Positions 46,370-57,240 are shown, numbered from the stretch's first letter. The stretch: DNA of 64,000 bases from Angiostrongylus vasorum (GCA_018806985.1 JADANN010000149.1:893447-957446), one strand, 5' to 3'. Notes: generated by a model not told the origin, from the letters alone. Made by a program: numbers and translations.

Positions 46370-46760
46370 TTGAGCTTACACGAGGCTGATACGAGCTGTT
46401 TATTCGGTTAACGTTTCGACGTCTTCATCCTCATCAGAGCCGACGATACTTGTCGATGGCCCATAGTTGTTCCTCTTCTTGATATGGCGTCGTCGCTTCG
46501 CATCTAAATGGATCTTCCCTCATTTGAGCATCTCGAATGAGCCAAAGACACCCGGCGACGCTCTTCTATACCAAGCGGTTAGTTAGTTGACATGATTATC
46601 AGTTGATGATAATTTGTTTTTCAACTGATAATCCACCTTGCAGCAGTCGTTATGTTGTTGGCTAGCATATGGCGAATAGCAAAACAACAATTTGGAAACC
46701 GACCGTCATTTACGGCTCCAATTATTGTTGTTGTAGACTATCACAAGATTCTCTTCGTAA
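46370..46760 (-). mobile_element. PLE-D terminus with hammerhead and hairpin
   Basis: Tail (GAGCTTACACGAGGCTGAT at the low end), hammerhead 46406-46441, then GTCGATGGCCCATAGTTGTT and the GGCGTCGTCG block shared by PLE-D loci. A perfect 13-bp inverted repeat (46594-46606 with 46621-46633, loop of 14) marks the centre where other PLE-D loci turn palindromic. The second arm is missing or decayed. Confidence 0.6.
46406..46441 (-). ncRNA. hammerhead ribozyme, intact core, GTT triplet (PLE-D)
   Basis: Minus strand: GGCT, the textbook box CTGATGA, stem II GATG/CGTC around AAGA, GAAAC, GTT and AACC. Stem I has one C-A mismatch. GTT is a permitted NUH triplet but generally slower than GTC. Confidence 0.65.
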
Positions 46761-46783
46761 AATTTAAAGGATACAGCACTGTT

Positions 46784-47030
46784 TGGCGTACAGAACGGCA
46801 TCTTTGATTTTTGATCGTTGACGCAAGTTGGAGTTTCGGGATCGCTTCCTTACTTGCGCGTCACGGGATACTCCTAGCATCGTCCTTTCGACTGCCCTTT
46901 CACTAACGCTGAATGATTTTTCATCCTGTTTACACAGAGACCAGGTTTCTGACGCATACGTTAACGCAGGAAGTAGCGTTGAGTTGAAAAGGTAGGCACG
47001 GAGTCGGGAGTTCTTCGTTTTTCCCCGTTG
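46784..47030 (-). mobile_element. RTE fragment (C-terminal coding region)
   Basis: Matches 55413-55665 of the longer RTE copy: TGGCGTACAGAACGGCATCT, TTTGATTTTTGATCGTTGAC, GGGATACTCCTAGCATCGTC, GACGCATACGTTAACGCAGG. Both ends are broken. It encodes the ERTMLGVSR and LTYAS-W region only. Confidence 0.8.
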
Positions 47031-47321
47031 CGGGTATTACCAATGTAAAAGTCAGTGTTTTCGTCCTTCCAGACATGTCTTGTATGCCGAACCCTGACAG
47101 ATGGCTTGCCTGGTGGGCTCGAACCGCTGGATCGTTCCAAGGACCGCGACTGTATTGTAGGACATTTCATCACACTGTAATACACACATCGATTAAGGTT
47201 TTCAGTATGCAGGCGTCACTGGCTTATCTGTTACGAATGTCCAGTTACCGAGTTCTGAAATTCACACAACAGGAGCATTACGAAGTTTCGCGATTTCAGC
47301 ATACTAAAGCTAAAGTTAAGA

Positions 47322-47550
47322 ATGTGGGATCGATCCCCGCGCTGGTTGCTCACCAATCTTCCATCCCTCCTGGGTCGGCAAATTGGTACCAGACTTGTCT
47401 AGGAAGATAGCAGCATTGGCTCGATACTTCGGTAGCAACCGCGAGTCACTGTAAAGGCCAGATATGCATTCAATAAGCTCCAACGGTGCTTAATGAAGTC
47501 GAAGGCACAGCGCATCCCTCAGGGATTGATCAACGCCGAGAGCGTTTTTT
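47322..47550 (+). repeat. SINE-B copy, head truncated
   Basis: GGATCGATCCCCGCGCTGGT, CTTCCATCCCTCCTGGGTCG, AATTGGTACCAGACTTGTCT, GAGTCACTGTAAAGGCCAGA, CCCTCAGGGATTGATCAACG. A young-looking body. Confidence 0.75.
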
Positions 47551-48023
47551 TAAAAGCTAAACTAACAAGAAGATACTCGGAGGAGAACGGAAAGGGGCAT
47601 AAAGAGAAATAGAGCGAAGACCAGAAGGCACTAGCCTTCCAGTTGGTTGTTTTTTTTTCAATCTTTCCAGTAACATAACTAGAAGTGAGAAAATCTGAAA
47701 CTTCGAAAGAGTGAAAGAGTTCCGAATGAGTGAAAAGGTCAAGTAGCAAACAAATGCCGGTAAATAAATATGATGATGTCAAAATTATTGCAAAGACGGA
47801 GAAGCCCTTATGGATTGAAAATGTGGAATATGGGAAAGTTTTACGAATGAAAGAGGTCACACTTAAGGTTGGAAACACTAGGGTGACTTTTGGAAAAAAA
47901 GAGAACGTAGAAGTGGGAAAACTGCTTGGATAGGCTATACCTAAGAGAAAAAAATCATGTACGGTTTGCCCTTTAATTGAAATTGTGTTTTTTTTGTGAG
48001 GATAAGCATTATATGCTCCTTAC

Positions 48024-48074
<51 letters not shown>

Positions 48075-48084
48075 GTTGACCTTT
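47551..48084. other. unassigned; (AT)n tract
   Basis: Overlapping frames on both strands at 47519-47933 show no domain. An uninterrupted (AT)n run of 47 bases lies at 48026-48072. Confidence 0.4.
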
Positions 48085-48345
48085 TATTTGCTACCTACCA
48101 TAATTTTCCGCGGCAAGGTTTGCTGTGAAATAGTACCACAACGATGTTGATATGTTCGCAAAACTTGGGCCACGGGCAAGACCGAACCACGATTACCCTT
48201 TCCAGGGGCTTGCATATATTACACACTGCGCCACTGAGGCCCTTACTTTGCGTTTCTTTCAGCTAATTTTCTATCTGACCCTTCCTTCAGCAATCACCCG
48301 TCAGCCGTATTGATCTGGGGGCTGTAATCGAAATCACAATGTTAG
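48085..48345 (-). repeat. SINE-A copy
   Basis: Inverted: TTATTTGCTACCTACCATAA, GTTCGCAAAACTTGGGCCAC, ACCGAACCACGATTACCC, CACACTGCGCCACTGAGGC, TCAGCAATCACCCGTCAG. It faces the plus-strand copy that follows. Confidence 0.6.
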
Positions 48346-48354
48346 CCTTTTAAT

Positions 48355-48395
48355 TTGAAAGACGGCTTTTTAATGAACCTCGGCATAAATAGTCG
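48355..48395 (+). mobile_element. PLE terminal fragment
   Basis: GAAAGACGGCTTTTTAATGA and CCTCGGCATAAATAG match the left end of PLE-C at 59190-59225 (GACCGACTTTTC, CCTCGGCGTAAATAG). Only about 40 bases remain, caught between two inverted SINE-A copies. Confidence 0.4.
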
Positions 48396-48411
48396 CAGGT
48401 TGTCTTCTGTT

Positions 48412-48720
48412 AACATTGTGATTTCGACCACAGCCTCAGCTTAACTGAGTTCATTGCCAATTTGGGATCCTCAGAGAAATCCCGTTGACGAGTGGTTGCT
48501 GATGGCATTGATAGATAGAACTAGCTGACAGACAGGTGAAACGAAGGACCCCTCATGGTGTGGTAGTGAACACGTACGCCCCGGAAAGGGTAATAGCGCG
48601 TTGGTTCCCCCACCGCAGACACCTGTTTTCTGGAGTTTTGCAAATATCTCATCATCATTGTGGTTGTATCACACATAATACCCTGCTGTGAAAAATTGTA
48701 ATAGGCAGTAAACAAAAAGG
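48412..48720 (+). repeat. SINE-A copy, near complete
   Basis: AACATTGTGATTTCGACCAC, CTCAGCTTAACTGAGTTCAT, GAACTAGCTGACAGACAGG, CATGGTGTGGTAGTGAACAC, TTTTGCAAATATCTCATCAT, GGCAGTAAACAAAAAGG. It parallels 18757-19060 over its full length. Confidence 0.65.
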
Positions 48721-49084
48721 TTAACATAAAGTTTTGCTCCGAAAAATCATGATTTCACTTTTAAATAACCATGTTTTCTTTAAGAAGAAAGTGCATCCGT
48801 TGTATTCACTATCCAAGTGGACAGTGTTTCGTTGTTGCGGGAAGGAAACACGAGTGTTCGGATTTGTCGCCGACTCTACCGAAGTGGGTAGTCGCTGTCG
48901 AGCACGGATATTGGAAGGAATGGGTCGTAGGTAGCTTCCAAACATGTCGCGTCAGCACTCGCAAGGTTGGGTATAGGCGGATTCGACATGTTTTGGCTAG
49001 TTGTGCTTCAGTTTGCTTCCTGGTGAAGCATAGGATTGTTTAAAATTGCCTTAAAAACCCATCGTACAGTTCCCAGAATCGACT
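48721..49084. other. unassigned, coding-like on both strands
   Basis: Frames of 66-90 residues overlap on both strands. CGCTGTCGAGCACGGATATT and neighbours are slightly GC-rich. A RTE-like or host exon is possible, but no motif is recognised. Confidence 0.3.
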
Positions 49085-49198
49085 TTCTATTAACCTCGGC
49101 ATTGGAATATGAAAGCGTCGTTTTCTTGTTCAGCAATCGCGAGGTTGTTAAACAGCATACATTTACTTCCATACAAAAACACAGTACAATACAACAGT

Positions 49199-49234
49199 AG
49201 CTGACGTTTCGGCAGTATCGCCTTCTTCAGAGCC
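49199..49234 (-). ncRNA. hammerhead ribozyme, intact core (PLE-B)
   Basis: Minus strand: GGCT, CTGAAGA, stem II GGCG/TGCC around ATAC, GAAAC, GTC, AGCT, with four stem I pairs counting a G-U. This is the only intact motif still attached to recognisable PLE coding sequence and intron in the window. Confidence 0.7.
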
Positions 49235-49348
49235 TGGAAGGGTATACTGACATACAATTTACTAGGCCAAACGCTTCAATGACACTTACAAAAAGACGAA
49301 AAACTCTATGGTAATTACATGGTCAACAGCTTCTCGAAAAAAACTCAC
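49234..49348 (-). other. GT-AG intron in PLE-B 3' UTR
   Basis: Donor GTGAGTTTTTTTC at 49348 downward, acceptor CCCTTCCAG ending at 49234. The length of 115 bases matches the PLE-A intron. The acceptor directly abuts GCTCTGAAGA of the ribozyme. Confidence 0.65.
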
Positions 49349-49621
49349 CGCTTTTTTTACGTGCCTTCCCATGAGGAAGATTAGAACAGCTGATTATGGT
49401 CGCATAAGGTTGATGACTGCACCATCCCACATCAGAAATTGATGCGAACATACGGGGTCAGGTCGCGTATGACCTCTGGGCATTCATCCCTGCTATTCAT
49501 TGTAGGGTTTTTTGGCATTTATCCAAAAAGCCTCAAGAAGTTTTCGCGCTGGTGTTCTAGTCTCCCTGCGCAAGGATATTGACTTTTACTTCAAAATCGT
49601 CCCCCGCTGTGCTTTTGTATC

Positions 49622-50780
49622 CTATGCGTGCCTAGTGGGGTACTTTGTCTTAGTTTTCGTTTGCCATCTAGGTGTTCTTTTATACGGATACACAAAGGCC
49701 CTGCCCGTTTCGCCAATATATTCATCTCCGCAATTATTACACGAGATCAGGTATATCGTACCTGAACTCATGCAATCACCGTCCCTGCCGTAAGGGCAGA
49801 TTACGCAATTTGTTGTTTCGCATAGACGGTCATACAGGCGGTTACGAACTAACTGACGACGTAGAGTAGCCGGTGGTATTTCAACTATCGCTACCGATTC
49901 CTCTAGACCTGCCCTTCTTAAGCATCGTTTAATCGCTACGCTTACTTCATCGCTAATAAAGGGCAGCATAAACGGGACTTTCTTTTTTTTGGCCAAGTGT
50001 TTCGATTGGGCGCGTCGCTCTCCTTCTAAACTTATCTCGTGGGGTTACTATTTCGTAGCCATTGGAGATGGCTATTTGCCGAGCCAAGTCGCGCGATTCT
50101 TCCTTTAGTTCCCCTGGTTGTGCACACAGAGGTGGCTGTTCGAAACATGTTTCTCACAAGCGCCCTCTTTGTGTGTGAAGGGTGGGAAGAAAGGAAGTGA
50201 ACGAGGATGTTCTTGTTACTTGGCTTTCGGTACCACTTTGTCAGGTAACCGCTACTTGATAGGCTTATCTGGACGTTTAAAAACGGAAGCCAGTCTTTTT
50301 CTCGGTTTCTCCCGGGTGAACTTAATGTACTCAGACTGCTCGTTCAATAATTCAAAGCATTTGTCCATCTCCTCCTGCGTAGAGAAGATGACAAAACAAT
50401 CATCTACATATCTGCAGTAGAGTAGTGGCCGGAGATCGAGAGCAGGGGCTTCTATCTTAGACATGAATACAATGGCAAGGCTTGGTGCCAGTCGCTGTCC
50501 CATAGCCAACCCCCCTTATTTGCGCGAAATACTTCCCAGACCATCTGAAAATCGAGCAGTTTAGGCACTCCTTTAGGAGAGCCATTAGCTGCTGAATGGA
50601 CAAGCCATGCATATTTATTCTTCCTTCATGTTTAACAAGAAGTTCGAAGATGGCTTGCATTGCGGAGTCATTCGATACGTTGGTGTACAACGCAGTAACG
50701 TCGAAGGACTCCATCACGTACGCGTTATTAGGAGACGCGTTACGTAGACGTTCTAGGAACCAGTTCCGTGCAATATTCAA
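49622..50780 (-). pseudogene. PLE-B RT (partial) and GIY-YIG endonuclease
   Basis: RT pieces, decoded from 50780 downward: MESFDVTALYTNVSNDSAM, LKECLNCSIFRWSGKYFAQ, then after a frameshift MAMGQRLAPSLAIVFMSKIE and YCRYVDDCFVIF with intact YVDD. The endonuclease piece (49622-49996) reads RRQLVRNRLYDRLC, CVICPYGRDGDC, IYLISCNNCGDEYIGETGR, then shifts frame after the conserved Arg, losing the KEHL/HNGEDFEV part. At least three frame breaks make it non-functional. The catalytic RT motif and the IYL...YIG half are unaltered. Confidence 0.85.
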
Positions 50781-50943
50781 TAGAAATTGGCCAATAATTG
50801 CCCCCTATAAAAGGACGCTGCCGTGTGAAGACACCTGAATCGGGCGGAACTCGATCCTACTGGATTCGATTCGACGCGTTTGCAAGGGATCCACATCGTG
50901 AAAACAAGAGCCACATCTGTGGAGAGTCAAGTCGGATCAACAC

Positions 50944-50979
50944 GGCTCTGAAGAAAGCGAAAGCACCAAAACGTTGGCC
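50944..50979 (+). ncRNA. hammerhead-like relic
   Basis: GGCT, CTGAAGA at 50948-50954, stem AGCGAAAGCACC, AAAAC in place of GAAAC (50968-50972), GTT and GGCC. Stem I pairs well but the invariant G is lost. No clear PLE tail follows, so the family is uncertain. Confidence 0.45.
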
Positions 50980-51000
50980 ACGTTAATATTTAGCATGATG

Positions 51001-53059
51001 CCATGTAAGCTCAGCAGAAAAATATGATTTCATTTTTAATACACAGAAAACGACTTATTTTCTTCCTCATCACCTTCATTTCATTATTTCACTATCTTCT
51101 TTTATCTCATTTTATTATTTGTCTTAATAGCTTCAATGAAGAGTCGAATATTCTGTTAAAGCAGCAATTCCATGAACAACTATGTACCACTGGTTGTAAT
51201 TTATTAGGCTCAAAATTTCAGCACCTTCTGTGATATTTCGATTTTTTTTGTTGGAAGGTAGCTACCTAAAGACCAATATCCTAGACATTAGATCACGATT
51301 TGCTGCAATGGCTAACTATATTGTCTTGGAACGGGGTGTTCTAGGATGGTCAACTGCGATATGCTGAGAAGAGGCTATTCGCTCAGCAGGGCTTCCAAAA
51401 CTGAGAAGGAGTTTTAAATATCATCTGGAAGCCCAGATAACAGTAAAACAATGCCAGGAATTGCCGCCCTCCTGTTATCAAATTAGTCACAAGGTGGCAA
51501 ATCTTTCTCCGATCCATGAGGGCAGGCGATTGGCAACGTTGGTGACGACCTGAGGAAAGATTCAGCTAGGCTGATTTCGGGTATCCAGTTAACCATGGTG
51601 CCTGAACCAAGGATGATCGAGCCTCACTACCTGGCACAATGGAATCTCTTTCCAACGAGGTAGGGCTGTGATACAACTAGTGAGTCGCGATCAAATCTTG
51701 GGTTGCAGAGGAAATCGTCCAAAGTGGATCAAACGAGCACGTGTACGACATGACGTGGAGACTGCCTCGGGTTTACAACAATCAGTTTTTTTACTTCACA
51801 CGATATTCTATCATTCCACATGCCATTCTTCATCTCCAATCTCCGCGTGAAAAGAAACTTAGCATCATCAGCTGCTACCCACCAATTTATGTACCTGATG
51901 AAATCCAACTGCGCTCGATCTACAATGAGTTAGAATAAGTAATTCGGTACGAAAAGTTCCTTTGTAAAGCATCCATTATTTATCCGCTTCTCTAACCAGC
52001 CTTCGCAATGTCTAGTCAGTATTCGCACAGCGGACGTTCGAACCCAGTTCCACTTTCGAGATCGAGAAGAATCTACGTTAAAGGTGAAGGAGAGGATGGG
52101 CCGACTCATAATAAGAGTAACAGGTGGCAGATGAATGAGAGGAGAAGTGGAGGGGACTCTAAGAGAATTCAAGCGTCCTCTTGGATTAAAACCCAAACGA
52201 TCGGCGAAGATATTCGAGGTTAACGTCAACCATCTGCATTCACGCATGGAAAGACTTGAGTATTGTCAAATGGGCCTCGTGAGCGTCGCCATGTTCGAAG
52301 CAGATCACCATCATAGGGGGACGATTAAGTGAGAAGGAAAAGAATGGAAGATGGGGCTGGAGCAAGCACTGCTTGTCAAGATGGGCCATGCAAGTATCCA
52401 ATTAAACTATATCTACATAAATAAACATAGATATAAATGTATGTAGCACCTACCGGTGACCTTTATTTTGGTTCGCCTCATGCTGCAATAAGTGGATATT
52501 TGGCAGTCTATTCGCTTGATCTTGAAAAATTAGTCCCCTTTAGTCCTTATATTACTGAATTGAAGCATACATTTATCGTCTCTTACACCACCAATGTTGT
52601 AAAAAAATTACGGATGTAGAATAATTTTGCTAGGATTTTCGGTGAGAAGAACTTGATTTTACATACACCACGCGCGTCCATCGCATTATCGTTTTCGTGC
52701 ACTCATATTTTCCCAGTTTAACCTCAAAAATAGTACCCGGCCAGATTTTTTAGGGAAGTACCACCATCCAACCATAACACATAGAAGGATGACATCTGAT
52801 ATAATTCTATGTTCATGTTGGACTATGGTAGCTACTTTTATAAAAGTGTTAAGTTACAACAAGAAGCAGTCTACAATCTTTGCCCAAACTTCCGATGTTT
52901 TCTGGTTGTGCATCAATACGTTATACCATTTAATAATTCATCTTCATATAACACAATTTTTCTCGCAGAAAAGCCAAGTTTTCAGTAGAAATAACATAGA
53001 CTATTAGTAGGACGTTGCACAGAGAACATATTATTCTAAAAAGATTTGTTAAAACACAT
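51001..53059. other. mostly unassigned; weak coding-like stretch
   Basis: 51440-51510 resembles 22905-22990 and suggests another dispersed repeat. 51950-52330 is open in several frames on both strands (for example GTLREFKRPLGLKPKRSAK on plus) without a recognised domain. The rest is AT-rich. Confidence 0.3.
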
Positions 53060-53350
53060 GGAGTCCGTGTAGCGCAGTAACGCGATATGCCTTCCAATAT
53101 ACACGTGCTCGTTGATACGATCCTTTATCTCGGGCTCACCAAGCCTTTCATTCCTTCAGGGTCGGAAAATTATTAGTAGACTTTTCTGAGAAGATATCAG
53201 TATGAGTTCACCCATTGGTAGAAAACCACAAGACCACAAGTCATTCTGTAAATCAGATATGCATCCCGTCACTTCTACAAAGCTTGATGAAGTTGAATGC
53301 ATGGCACTTCCCTCAGGGATTCATCAAAGCTCTAACAGTTCACCCTTTTC
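53060..53350 (+). repeat. SINE-B copy
   Basis: GTGTAGCGCAGTAACGCGAT as head, CGGGCTCACCAAGCC, CCTTCAGGGTCGGAAAATTA, TTGATGAAGTTGAATGCATG, TCCCTCAGGGATTCATCAA. Moderately diverged. Confidence 0.65.
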
Positions 53351-53534
53351 ATTATTTTAGCTTAGACAAGTCAAATCATTTTCAACACCTTCTCTTCTCA
53401 TTTTGTGATTTTCTTTTTTTAATATGGTTGGAATTGAAATGAAATTGTTGGCTTGTCTTCCTTTTCTCTCGCCACTTTTTTTCCTTCGACCTTTCTGCTT
53501 CATTTTCCTTACTTTTTTTCTTGACGCTGCCATA

Positions 53535-53715
53535 TGAACTCTATGTGGTTGGTCTCCACATGGCATACTCAGTGGTAGACTCATAGAAAGCGGCTCTGAG
53601 GAAGGCGAAATCCGCCGAAACGTCAGGTTACGCGTAAATAAAAAAAATAATATAACACCTCGTGTTTGCTAAACAAGAATATAAAGAATTGTTCGATCAA
53701 TGCCGAGGTTGGTAA
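53535..53715 (+). mobile_element. PLE-A 3' end with intron precisely removed
   Basis: CTCTATGTGGTTGGTCTCCA to AGAAAGCG is the PLE-A 3' UTR upstream of the intron (compare 7079-7140). At 53592/53593 it joins directly to GCTCTGAGGAAGG, the base right after the acceptor in the other copies. The tail CACCTCGTGTTTGCTAAACA and TCAATGCCGAGGTT follows. The junction is exactly that expected from splicing a donor AAAGCG|GTGAGT as found at 44432, so this copy came from spliced RNA. Confidence 0.75.
53592..53628 (+). ncRNA. hammerhead ribozyme, intact core (PLE-A, spliced copy)
   Basis: CTGAGGA at 53596-53602, stem II GGCG/CGCC (53604-53607, 53613-53616), GAAAC at 53617-53621, GTC at 53622-53624. Stem I is reduced to about two pairs (CT with AG) because the 3' strand reads AGGT instead of AGCT. 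The splice junction falls inside the 5' strand of stem I. Confidence 0.65.
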
Positions 53716-53999
53716 CACAGTCGGTCATTGCTTATCATTTTATCCTACATTTTATACCCGTCCCATTGATCACGCATCCTTCCGCATAGTTCAAATCATC
53801 TTTTTTTTCGTCCGTTCCATAATGTACACGGTGTCATCCTGTAAATAAATATTAGAAATTAGGTGTTTTCAGAATGATTCGCTGTATGATTACAATATCA
53901 GCTGTTTGTTTACAGATTGTTTTATCAGATTTTAAAATTGATGGTAATTGTATCACTCATAATCCCCAAGCCAAACCAAATGACAGAATAGTTTCAAAA

Positions 54000-54597
54000 G
54001 GAAAGAATCACAGAGCAGTGGAGGATGTCGCGTACGATCATCCTACTCAAGAAAGGTGACGGAACAGATCTTCATAACTATCGTTCGATATGCTTTATGA
54101 TTGTACTCTACAAGCTCTTCACGAAAGATTACCCTCTCGCACATATCAAGGACATTAGATGAGGCGCAACCAGTGGAACAAGTAGGATTTCGACAAGGAC
54201 TTTGCTGCATTGACCATATCCAAATAGCGTCTAGCGTAATCGGAGTTTGTCGGGGAATTCCTCCTGCCTCTAGTCCTGACCTTCGTTGACTATGAAAAAG
54301 CGTTTAACAGTGTCGATACGGATGCAATCCCATCAGCGCTAGTCGACCAAGGAGTGGTCCAACCCTGTATAAGAGCTCTGTATGACTGTTATCGGAAACA
54401 ACACGACTGAAATACAGCTTTTCCACCGACCTCCTTCCATATCAATAGAAAAAGGGGATTCGAAAGGGCGGCACAGCATCGCCAAAGCTGTTTAGTGCTG
54501 CATTGCAGTGGATAATGAAGTCACTCTATTGGTATGGGAAAGGGATACGTATTGATGGAAAAATTCCTATCAAACCTTCATATCGCCGACGTGAAGG
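54000..54597 (+). pseudogene. diverged RTE reverse transcriptase, 3' broken
   Basis: Plus-strand RT of the RTE type, decoded across frames: MSRTIILLKKGDGTDLHNY (about 54030-54085), EAQPVEQVGFRQG, motif A FVDYEKAFNSVDTD (about 54286-54325), IQLFHRPPSISIEKG, ALQWIMKSLYW, and a worn LSNLHIAD where FADD should be. It is a second RTE lineage, more similar to elements with ALQWIM than to the minus-strand copies here. It breaks at about 54597, where PLE sequence begins. Confidence 0.75.
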
Positions 54598-54935
54598 CGT
54601 CTTAGAGTGTCCGATGGTGTTTTTAATCACAGTTACCGAATTCTTTAAGCTGGCTGCTCTTAAACGTTTCGTAGCTGCACTTATTGCTCGAGAAATAAAG
54701 AGCAGGATAAATGGGACGAATTATCGTTTGTGAGCATCGGTTTTCCCCTATAACTATCCTGATAGTTTACGGTTTCGCACCAATTGAAAAAGTTGCTTAA
54801 CGCGCGAATCTCAAGGATTCTTCCTTCTCCTCTGTTCCTGTGTACTCATTGGTGGCCGATCTAAACGTGTTTCTTAAAAGTACCCTTTTTTGTATTTAAG
54901 GGGGAGGGATGACAGCTCGTTAATCATCTTTAAGG
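54598..54935 (-). mobile_element. PLE endonuclease-region fragment joined to RTE
   Basis: Aligns with 7572-7900 of PLE-A (CGTCTTAGA, TACCGAATTCT, CGTTT.GTAGCTGCACT, AAAGAGCAGGATAAA.GGGA, GTGTTTCTTAAAAGTACCC). Only the region between RT and endonuclease remains. Its abrupt start inside the RTE RT shows either insertion into the RTE or a template switch. Confidence 0.65.
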
Positions 54936-55149
54936 CCCACAGTTTGTAGCGCTGGCATGGTAAAACGTCCGAAGAAAAAAGGCAACCAAGGATGAATAAA
55001 GAGTGGCAAAGTAGGAAGGAACAAATTATTGCTAACAATAGCGATAACATTGTTGTTAGAATGTAAGCGACAACAATAATAGAAGCAATAATAATAATAG
55101 TAACGTCAGTAGCAACAATGACAATCACCTGTATCACCTGTAGTCCCGT

Positions 55150-56850
55150 TGATCGTCGAGTGATCTCGAGCGGGCGCCAGCAAATCTTCCATTTTTCCCC
55201 TGTCGCGTGCAAGAGTAGCCCAATGGGTTCTGCTCGCTCTAGGGACTCGTCGAGCATCATATCTTTCTTCAAGGCTCTTTGTGAAGAAACTCTGACCATC
55301 GGGTCGGTGGTCTTCCTGCAGTACGTTTGACATCCCGAGGAATCCAGTCACTAACGGCTCTTGTCCATCGGTTGTCATTCATACGCATTACGTGTCCGGC
55401 CCACCTTATCTTCGACTGTTTGGCGTACAGAACGGCATCTTTGATTTTTGATCGTCGACGCAGAGTCGGAGCTTTCGGATCCCTTCCCTTAGTTGTGTGG
55501 AAACGGGATACTCCTAGCATCGCCCTTTCGACTGCGCGTTCAATAACGCTGAGTGACCTTTCATCTTGCTTACGCAGCGACCAAGTTTCCGACGCATACG
55601 TTAGGGCAGGAAGTGCCGTTGAGTCGAAAAGGTGGGCACGGAGTCGCGGTGTTCCTTGTTCTCTTCACTACACCCTCGATGCTCTTGAAAGCACCACCCC
55701 AAGCCGCTCGTTTCCCTTCTGCTCAACTGTGGAGCTAGGTCGTTCATCATATTGATTTCCCATACCTAGATAGATATAACTGGAGCATTCGGAGATATTC
55801 GTTCCGTTGAGCGTGAATGGTGCATAGCGAAACAAATCTGTTCTTCATGAACATCGTTTTTGTGAGATTTAGTTGAAAACCAATCTTTCCACAGGTTTTA
55901 TCAAAGTCGGTAAGCATACGTTCCGCTTGGCTAAAGTTTGGTGTTATAAGGACGATGTCATCAGCAAAGCGAAGATGGTGTAACTGCTGACCATCGATTT
56001 TCACTCCCATATTATCCCATTCCAATGCTCGCATGAGGTTCTGGAGGGTGGTAGTAAATAATTTTGGCGAGATGGTATCGCCTTGCCTAACTCCTCTTTT
56101 GACGTCAATGTTAAGATCGTTGTAGAAATGGTGATACCTTGGTTGTGAAATTTTTGTATAGCTCACGAAGAATCTTTATGCTACTGAGTAGGGACTCCTT
56201 GAATATCCAGGGCTTCCAAGACTGCTTCTATCTCAGACTGAATCAAAGGCCTTTTGTAAATCGATGAAGGCGAGACAGAGCGGTCTTTTGTACTCTCGCG
56301 ATACTTCAGTGAGCCTTGTTACCGTGTGGATGTGGTCCATCGTACTAAATTCTTTTCGAAACCCTGCTTGCTCACATGGCTGTCCCTTCGTCCAGTGTTC
56401 TGTCAATCCTGTTTAGGATGACTCGAGTGAAAAGTTTGTAGACGGTAGACAGTAAGCAGATTGGGACGATAGTTGCCGATATCGCTGTAGGTCACCCTTG
56501 TTGAACAATAGCACGGTCTTGCTGGTCTTCCAGTGGGTAGGGGACCTTTGCATTCGGACAGGTAACGTGCGAAGAGCCGAGCCAGTGTGTTTGCGAGGAT
56601 TGACGGAAGGTTCTTCAGGTGTTCTGATCTTATCCTGTCCGGACCTGGTGCTGTTCGATTTTTCACCGACGAAATGGCATGTCGGATTTCGGAAGGGAGA
56701 ACCGGTGGTACAACATATCCATCCTCCTTTATTTCATATGACGGAAGGTGGACGTGGCTATCGAAGAGATCTGAGTAGTATTTGTGAATAATTTTCTCCA
56801 TTGCCTTTCTGGACGCTGTAACTGTTCCGTCTGTGACATCGGAGTGCAAT
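55150..56850 (-). pseudogene. RTE reverse transcriptase and C-terminal region
   Basis: [20 protein letters not shown] (fingers, 56850-56400 frame), FIDLQKAFDS (motif A, about 56236-56264), DVKRGVRQGDTISPKLF (motif B), HLRFADDIVLIT (catalytic FADD), QLNLTKTMFMKN. The C-terminal tract follows with RTMLGVSRF, MNDNRWTRAVSDWIPRD and RTAGRPPTRWS. Frames 56403-56849, 55747-56166 and 55269-55520 differ. It is the better preserved counterpart of 13718-14730, which it matches closely at the nucleotide level over about 1.7 kb. Confidence 0.85.
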
Positions 56851-57240
56851 CATCATGGTTTTGTAATTGGCGAAATTCTTCGGTGGGCTTTCGAAGGGCT
56901 TTTCCCCAGCCTCTGCAGCTTCGACCATTACTGCTGCTCTTCTCTCTTTAAGATCTTCTTTTATCGCCTATCTGCACTGTTTTGCAAGTTCGGATGTTAG
57001 TTCGCGGTTGCCTGCAGCTCGGGCGATTCCACGCTGGCGTATTAGCTCGAGTGTTTCTGGAGGCAGACGTCTCTTGGCTGACTTTCGAACTCTCAGCTTT
57101 CATAGCGCTAACGTGAAAGATGTTGAATGAGCCGATCGTATTCTTCGTCGATGCTATCGACAACGGCATCTTCCCAACAGCCGACTAATGAGTTGAATAA
57201 GTCCCAGTTTTTGGTGGTTCTGGGACTTCGGTTTTTGAAT

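Larger units (their letters stand above)
49085..50806 (-). mobile_element. PLE-B copy, 5'-truncated in RT
   Basis: Minus-strand Penelope-like element: tail from AATAGAAAGTCG (near 49085) and AACCTCGCGATTGCTGAACA, hammerhead 49199-49234, intron 49234-49348, endonuclease ORF and the 3' half of the RT. Homology to PLE-A stops at about 50806 before the ILTQLLKYIP region. Related to PLE-A at about four residues in five, but with its own 3' end, shared with 4300-4570. Confidence 0.85.

Noticed and set aside
47090..47150. Minus-strand tRNA-like B box (GCGGTTCGAGCCC)
   Set aside because: No A box at the right distance and no second copy, so neither a tRNA nor a SINE can be supported.
55050..55130. 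Independent microsatellite
   Set aside because: It is the CAATAA-type 3' tail of the minus-strand RTE element rather than a separate repeat.
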